In this document: positions 61,463 to 64,000 of the stretch, piece by piece
Position numbering within the stretch: the first letter of the stretch is position 1
Layout of the letters: every line of letters begins with the position of its first letter
Origin: Paracoccus sp. (in: a-proteobacteria)
GTDB taxonomy: Bacteria; Pseudomonadota; Alphaproteobacteria; Rhodobacterales; Rhodobacteraceae
Assembly (NCBI GenBank): GCA_030538425.1
Contig: JAUNTZ010000006.1
Span: 26,204 to 90,203, forward strand
Direction: 5' to 3'
Length of the DNA: 64,000 bases
Notes under the pieces: generated by a model
Database searches by the model: none
Seen by the model: only the letters and a program-made list of their open reading frames with translations
What the model was told of the DNA's origin: nothing
Program-made: the position numbers and the translations under genes

Positions 61463-62545
61463 ATGCCAGATGACGCGCTGCGCGTCCGTGCCGGAGATGG
61501 CGCCTTGCATCTGAGCGGCGCTCTGACCCTGCGCAGTCTTGGCGCGGTGCCGCCCGAACTGATGGCGGCGCGGGCGCTTGACCTTTCGGGGCTGGAGAGG
61601 CTGGACACCGCGGGCGCATGGCTGCTGGCGGGCCGCGCCGCCAAGGGCGTCACGCTACGCGGCGCAAGCGCGGCGCAGCAGACCCTTCTTGATCGTGTGA
61701 CCAAGGCGATTCCGCAGCCTGACCCGCCCGAAACCACTTTGCCGTTCTGGCGCAATATGCTGGAAAATATCGGTCGCAGCGTGTTTGGGGCGAAGGCGTT
61801 TCTGCTGGCGCTTCTGGAATATGTTGGCCGCTTTCTGGCCGCTTTGTTCCGTGCCTTGCGCCGCCCGCGTGACTTTCCGCTGACCTCTCTGGTTCATCAT
61901 TGTCAGGAAACCGGGCTGCGGGCCGTGCCCATTGTCGCGCTGATGGCGTTTCTGATCGGCGTCGTGCTGGCCTTTCAGGGCGCCAGCCAGTTGCGCCAGT
62001 TCGGGGCCGAGATCTTTGTCGTGGACCTGATCGCGATCTCGATCCTGCGCGAACTGGGCATCCTTTTGACCGCGATTATCGTAGCGGGGCGGACGGCCTC
62101 TGCGTTGACCGCATCCATTGGCGCGATGAAGATGCGCGAAGAGATCGACGCGATGCGCACGCTGGGCATCGACCCGGATGTCGTTCTGATCCTGCCGCGC
62201 GTGCTGGCGCTGATCGTCACCCTGCCGATCCTTGGCCTCATCGCGGATATCGCCGGGCTGGCGGGCGGGGCGCTGATGGCATGGGTCGAGCTTGGCGTCT
62301 CACCGCCGATGTTCAGGGCGCGGCTGCTGGACGGCACTTCGGTCAATCATGTGATCGTGGGCCTCTCCAAAGCGCCGGTCTTTGCGCTGATTATCGGGGT
62401 GATCGGCTGTCACGCCGGGATGCAGGTCGGCAAGGATACCGAAAGTCTGGGCCGCATGACCTCAAGCGCGGTGGTCGCGGCGATTTTTGCGGTGATCGTC
62501 GCGGATGCGCTGTTTTCCATCTTTTTCGCGCAGGTGGGGATATGA
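61463..62545 (+). CDS. mlaE: MlaE-type ABC transporter permease with N-terminal STAS domain
   Basis: MlaE is the membrane permease of the Mla phospholipid transport system. This 360-residue protein has a STAS-like domain at about 1-85 (HLSGALTLRSLG, LDLSGLERLDTAG) fused to the permease body (VPIVALMAFLIGVVLAFQGASQL in parts, ELGILLTAIIVAGRTASA, GAMKMREEIDAMRTLGIDP, KAPVFALIIGVIGCHAGMQV). In E. coli the STAS protein MlaB is separate. Start choice is uncertain: ATG 61463, or TTG 61451, which is better spaced from AAAGG; TTG 61424 is less likely. It overlaps mlaF (ATGA). Confidence 0.9.
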   Translation: MPDDALRVRAGDGALHLSGALTLRSLGAVPPELMAARALDLSGLERLDTAGAWLLAGRAAKGVTLRGASAAQQTLLDRVTKAIPQPDPPETTLPFWRNMLENIGRSVFGAKAFLLALLEYVGRFLAALFRALRRPRDFPLTSLVHHCQETGLRAVPIVALMAFLIGVVLAFQGASQLRQFGAEIFVVDLIAISILRELGILLTAIIVAGRTASALTASIGAMKMREEIDAMRTLGIDPDVVLILPRVLALIVTLPILGLIADIAGLAGGALMAWVELGVSPPMFRARLLDGTSVNHVIVGLSKAPVFALIIGVIGCHAGMQVGKDTESLGRMTSSAVVAAIFAVIVADALFSIFFAQVGI

Positions 62546-63312
62546 GCCGCGAAAACGTCATCGAGGTTCGCGAGTTGCGCACCCAGTTCGGGCGCAATGT
62601 GATCCACGAGGAGCTGAACCTCGACCTGCGGCGGGGTGAGATTCTGGGCGTGGTCGGCGGCTCGGGGACGGGGAAATCGGTGCTGCTGCGCACAATTGTG
62701 GGCCTCAAGCGCCCCGAAGGCGGGACGGTGCGGGTGTTCGGCACCGATGTTCAGGGCACGACCGGCGCCGCGCGCGACGCTTTGGGGCAGCGTTGGGGCG
62801 TCATGTTTCAGGACGGCGCGCTGTTTTCCGCCCTGACCGTGCGCGAGAATGTCGAGGTGCCGCTGCGCGCCATCCCGACCCTGACCGACCATGACCGCGC
62901 GGCGCTTGCCGAACTCAAGGTTAGCATGGCCGGTCTGCCGTGGAACGCGAATGGCAAATACCCGGCGGACCTGTCGGGCGGGATGCGCAAGCGGGCGGGG
63001 CTGGCCCGCGCGCTGGCCCTTGACCCTGAGATCGTGTTTCTGGACGAACCGACCGCCGGGCTTGACCCGATTGGCGCGGATGCGTTCGACCGGCTGATCC
63101 TTGGCCTGCGCGACGCGCTGAACCTGTCGGTGTTCATCGTGACCCATGATCTTGACACGCTGCACGTCTGTTGCGACCGGATCGCGGTTCTGGCGGAAAA
63201 GCGCGTGCTGGCGACCGGCACCATGGCGGATATGTTGAAGGTCGATCACCCTTGGGTTCGGGACTATTTTCACGGCCCGCGCGCCCGCGCCGCCCTGGCG
63301 GATCACGGATAG
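62542..63312 (+). CDS. mlaF: MlaF-type ABC transporter ATP-binding protein
   Basis: MlaF is the ATPase of the MlaFEDB complex. The 256-residue protein has Walker A GGSGTGKS (39-46), a Q-loop at Gln90 (VMFQDGALFS), ABC signature LSGGM (144-148), Walker B IVFLDEPT (164-171) and H-loop IVTHD. The FSALTVRENVEVPL stretch after the Q-loop is typical of the Mla group. It overlaps mlaE and is followed after 9 bases by mlaD, preceded by an AGGAG site. Confidence 0.96.
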   Translation: MSRENVIEVRELRTQFGRNVIHEELNLDLRRGEILGVVGGSGTGKSVLLRTIVGLKRPEGGTVRVFGTDVQGTTGAARDALGQRWGVMFQDGALFSALTVRENVEVPLRAIPTLTDHDRAALAELKVSMAGLPWNANGKYPADLSGGMRKRAGLARALALDPEIVFLDEPTAGLDPIGADAFDRLILGLRDALNLSVFIVTHDLDTLHVCCDRIAVLAEKRVLATGTMADMLKVDHPWVRDYFHGPRARAALADHG

Positions 63313-63321
63313 GAGCAAAGC

Positions 63322-64000
63322 ATGGAAACCCGCGCGAATTATCTGCTGATCGGCGCCTTTACGCTGGCCGGGTTTCTGGGCCTGCTGGGCTTTCTGATGT
63401 GGTTCGCCCGCTTCGAGGTGGACCGCCAGTTCGACTATTACGACGTGCATTTTACCGAAGTGTCGGGCCTTGGCGTCGCCTCGCAGGTGCGGTTTTCGGG
63501 CCTGCCGGTCGGGCAGGTGGTCGATATGGGGCTGTCGCCCTCGGGCGATGGCACGGTGCGGGTGCGGATCGAGATCCGGCAGGGCACGCCGGTGCGCAGC
63601 GATTCCACCGCCGCGCTTGAGATGCAGGGGGTCACCGGCGTCGCCAATATCGGCATCAGCGCGGGCTCGCCCAACGCGCCCTTGCTGCGTGACACGGTCG
63701 AAGGCATCCCAGAGATCGAGGCGTCCTTGTCGATCCTGCAAACCCTTGGCGATCAGGGGCCGCAGATGATCGAGAGGCTGAACACCGTGGCGGAACAGCT
63801 GACGCAACTGCTGGGCGACGAAAATCAGGGCCGCGTCGCCGCGATTCTGGAGAATGTCGAACGCAGTTCGGGCAATCTCGATCAGGCGATTGCCGATGTC
63901 TCACAGGCGACCGGGGCGATTGCATCGGCGGCGGAGAATATCGCGGGCTTTGGTGAACAATTGGGCGGGCTTGGCGATGCCGCGACCGCGACGCTTGGCC
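63322..64000 (+). CDS. mlaD: MlaD-type MCE domain protein (partial, cut by window edge)
   Basis: The gene begins at ATG 63322 (AGGAG upstream) and is still open at 64000, giving 226 codons. A membrane anchor lies at about 8-28 (LLIGAFTLAGFLGLLGFLMW), then one MCE domain: VHFTEVSGLGVASQVRFSGL, VGQVVDMGLSP, VRVRIEIRQGTPVRSDS, VTGVANIGISAG. After residue about 135 comes an Ala/Gln/Leu-rich helical region (NTVAEQLTQLLGDENQGRV), as in MCE proteins of the Rhodobacterales type. It binds phospholipid in the periplasm for transfer between membranes. An MlaC- or lipoprotein-type partner would be expected to follow outside the window. Confidence 0.93.
   Translation, partial: METRANYLLIGAFTLAGFLGLLGFLMWFARFEVDRQFDYYDVHFTEVSGLGVASQVRFSGLPVGQVVDMGLSPSGDGTVRVRIEIRQGTPVRSDSTAALEMQGVTGVANIGISAGSPNAPLLRDTVEGIPEIEASLSILQTLGDQGPQMIERLNTVAEQLTQLLGDENQGRVAAILENVERSSGNLDQAIADVSQATGAIASAAENIAGFGEQLGGLGDAATATLG

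Noticed and set aside
1-64000. CRISPR arrays, tRNA or rRNA genes, insertion sequences
   Set aside because: No direct-repeat arrays, no tRNA- or rRNA-like segments, and no transposase or terminal inverted repeats were found by reading the window.

Overview
The window reads as a contiguous piece of a high-GC alphaproteobacterial chromosome, most likely Rhodobacterales (Rhodobacteraceae/Paracoccaceae). Reasons: the NepR/EcfG/PhyR general stress module, HemJ in place of an oxygen-dependent protoporphyrinogen oxidase, AddAB for double-strand break repair, a fused TsaE-AmgK protein, DUF2125 and DUF2853 proteins, and the order hemJ-rho-mnmE-mnmG-rsmG-parA-parB. I see no rRNA, tRNA, CRISPR array or intact insertion sequence.

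The centre of interest is the replication/segregation region at about 19-28 kb. A 386-bp gene-free stretch (20851-21236) between divergent aroE and hemJ holds many DnaA-box-like 9-mers and an AT-rich tract, and is a good candidate for the chromosomal origin. Left of it most genes are on the minus strand and right of it most are on the plus strand. Two perfect parS sites lie at the 5' ends of mnmG and rsmG, just upstream of parAB, and a one-mismatch copy lies in a hypothetical gene at 2.6 kb.

Left arm (0-21 kb), read from the left edge: a PLDc_N membrane peptide; hslVU with a clear RpoH-type promoter; a conserved hypothetical gene; trxA; addA/addB; a murU-like nucleotidyltransferase; tsaE-amgK; an aldo/keto reductase; the general stress response locus (HisKA_2 kinase, ecfG, nepR, divergent phyR); an RNA methyltransferase; a YihY-type membrane protein; dnaQ, coaE, aroE.

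Right arm: the rho-to-parB block; a minus-strand operon rph-rdgB-ridA-hemW; a plus-strand proteostasis block hrcA-grpE-clpP-like-GNAT; the tamA/tamB envelope pair; glk; ahcY; a DUF454 gene with no normal start codon; DUF2853; an enoyl-CoA hydratase-like gene; DUF2125; pmbA; and a CysQ-like phosphatase.

The last 15 kb is dominated by envelope and motility genes: a split pqiA1-pqiA2-pqiB-pqiC lipid-transport operon, a GMC oxidoreductase, a motB-flgE-flgK-flgL-flgI flagellar block, a 442-bp gap containing a decayed sugar-ABC-permease tail, and an mlaE-mlaF-mlaD operon cut by the window edge. The window therefore carries two MCE-type lipid transport systems plus TamAB.

I did not find a clearly new multi-gene defence or metabolic system. 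The best leads are the candidate origin with its phased motifs, the coding-embedded parS sites, the stress and heat-shock promoters, and the non-ATG/terminator-overlapping start of the DUF454 gene.
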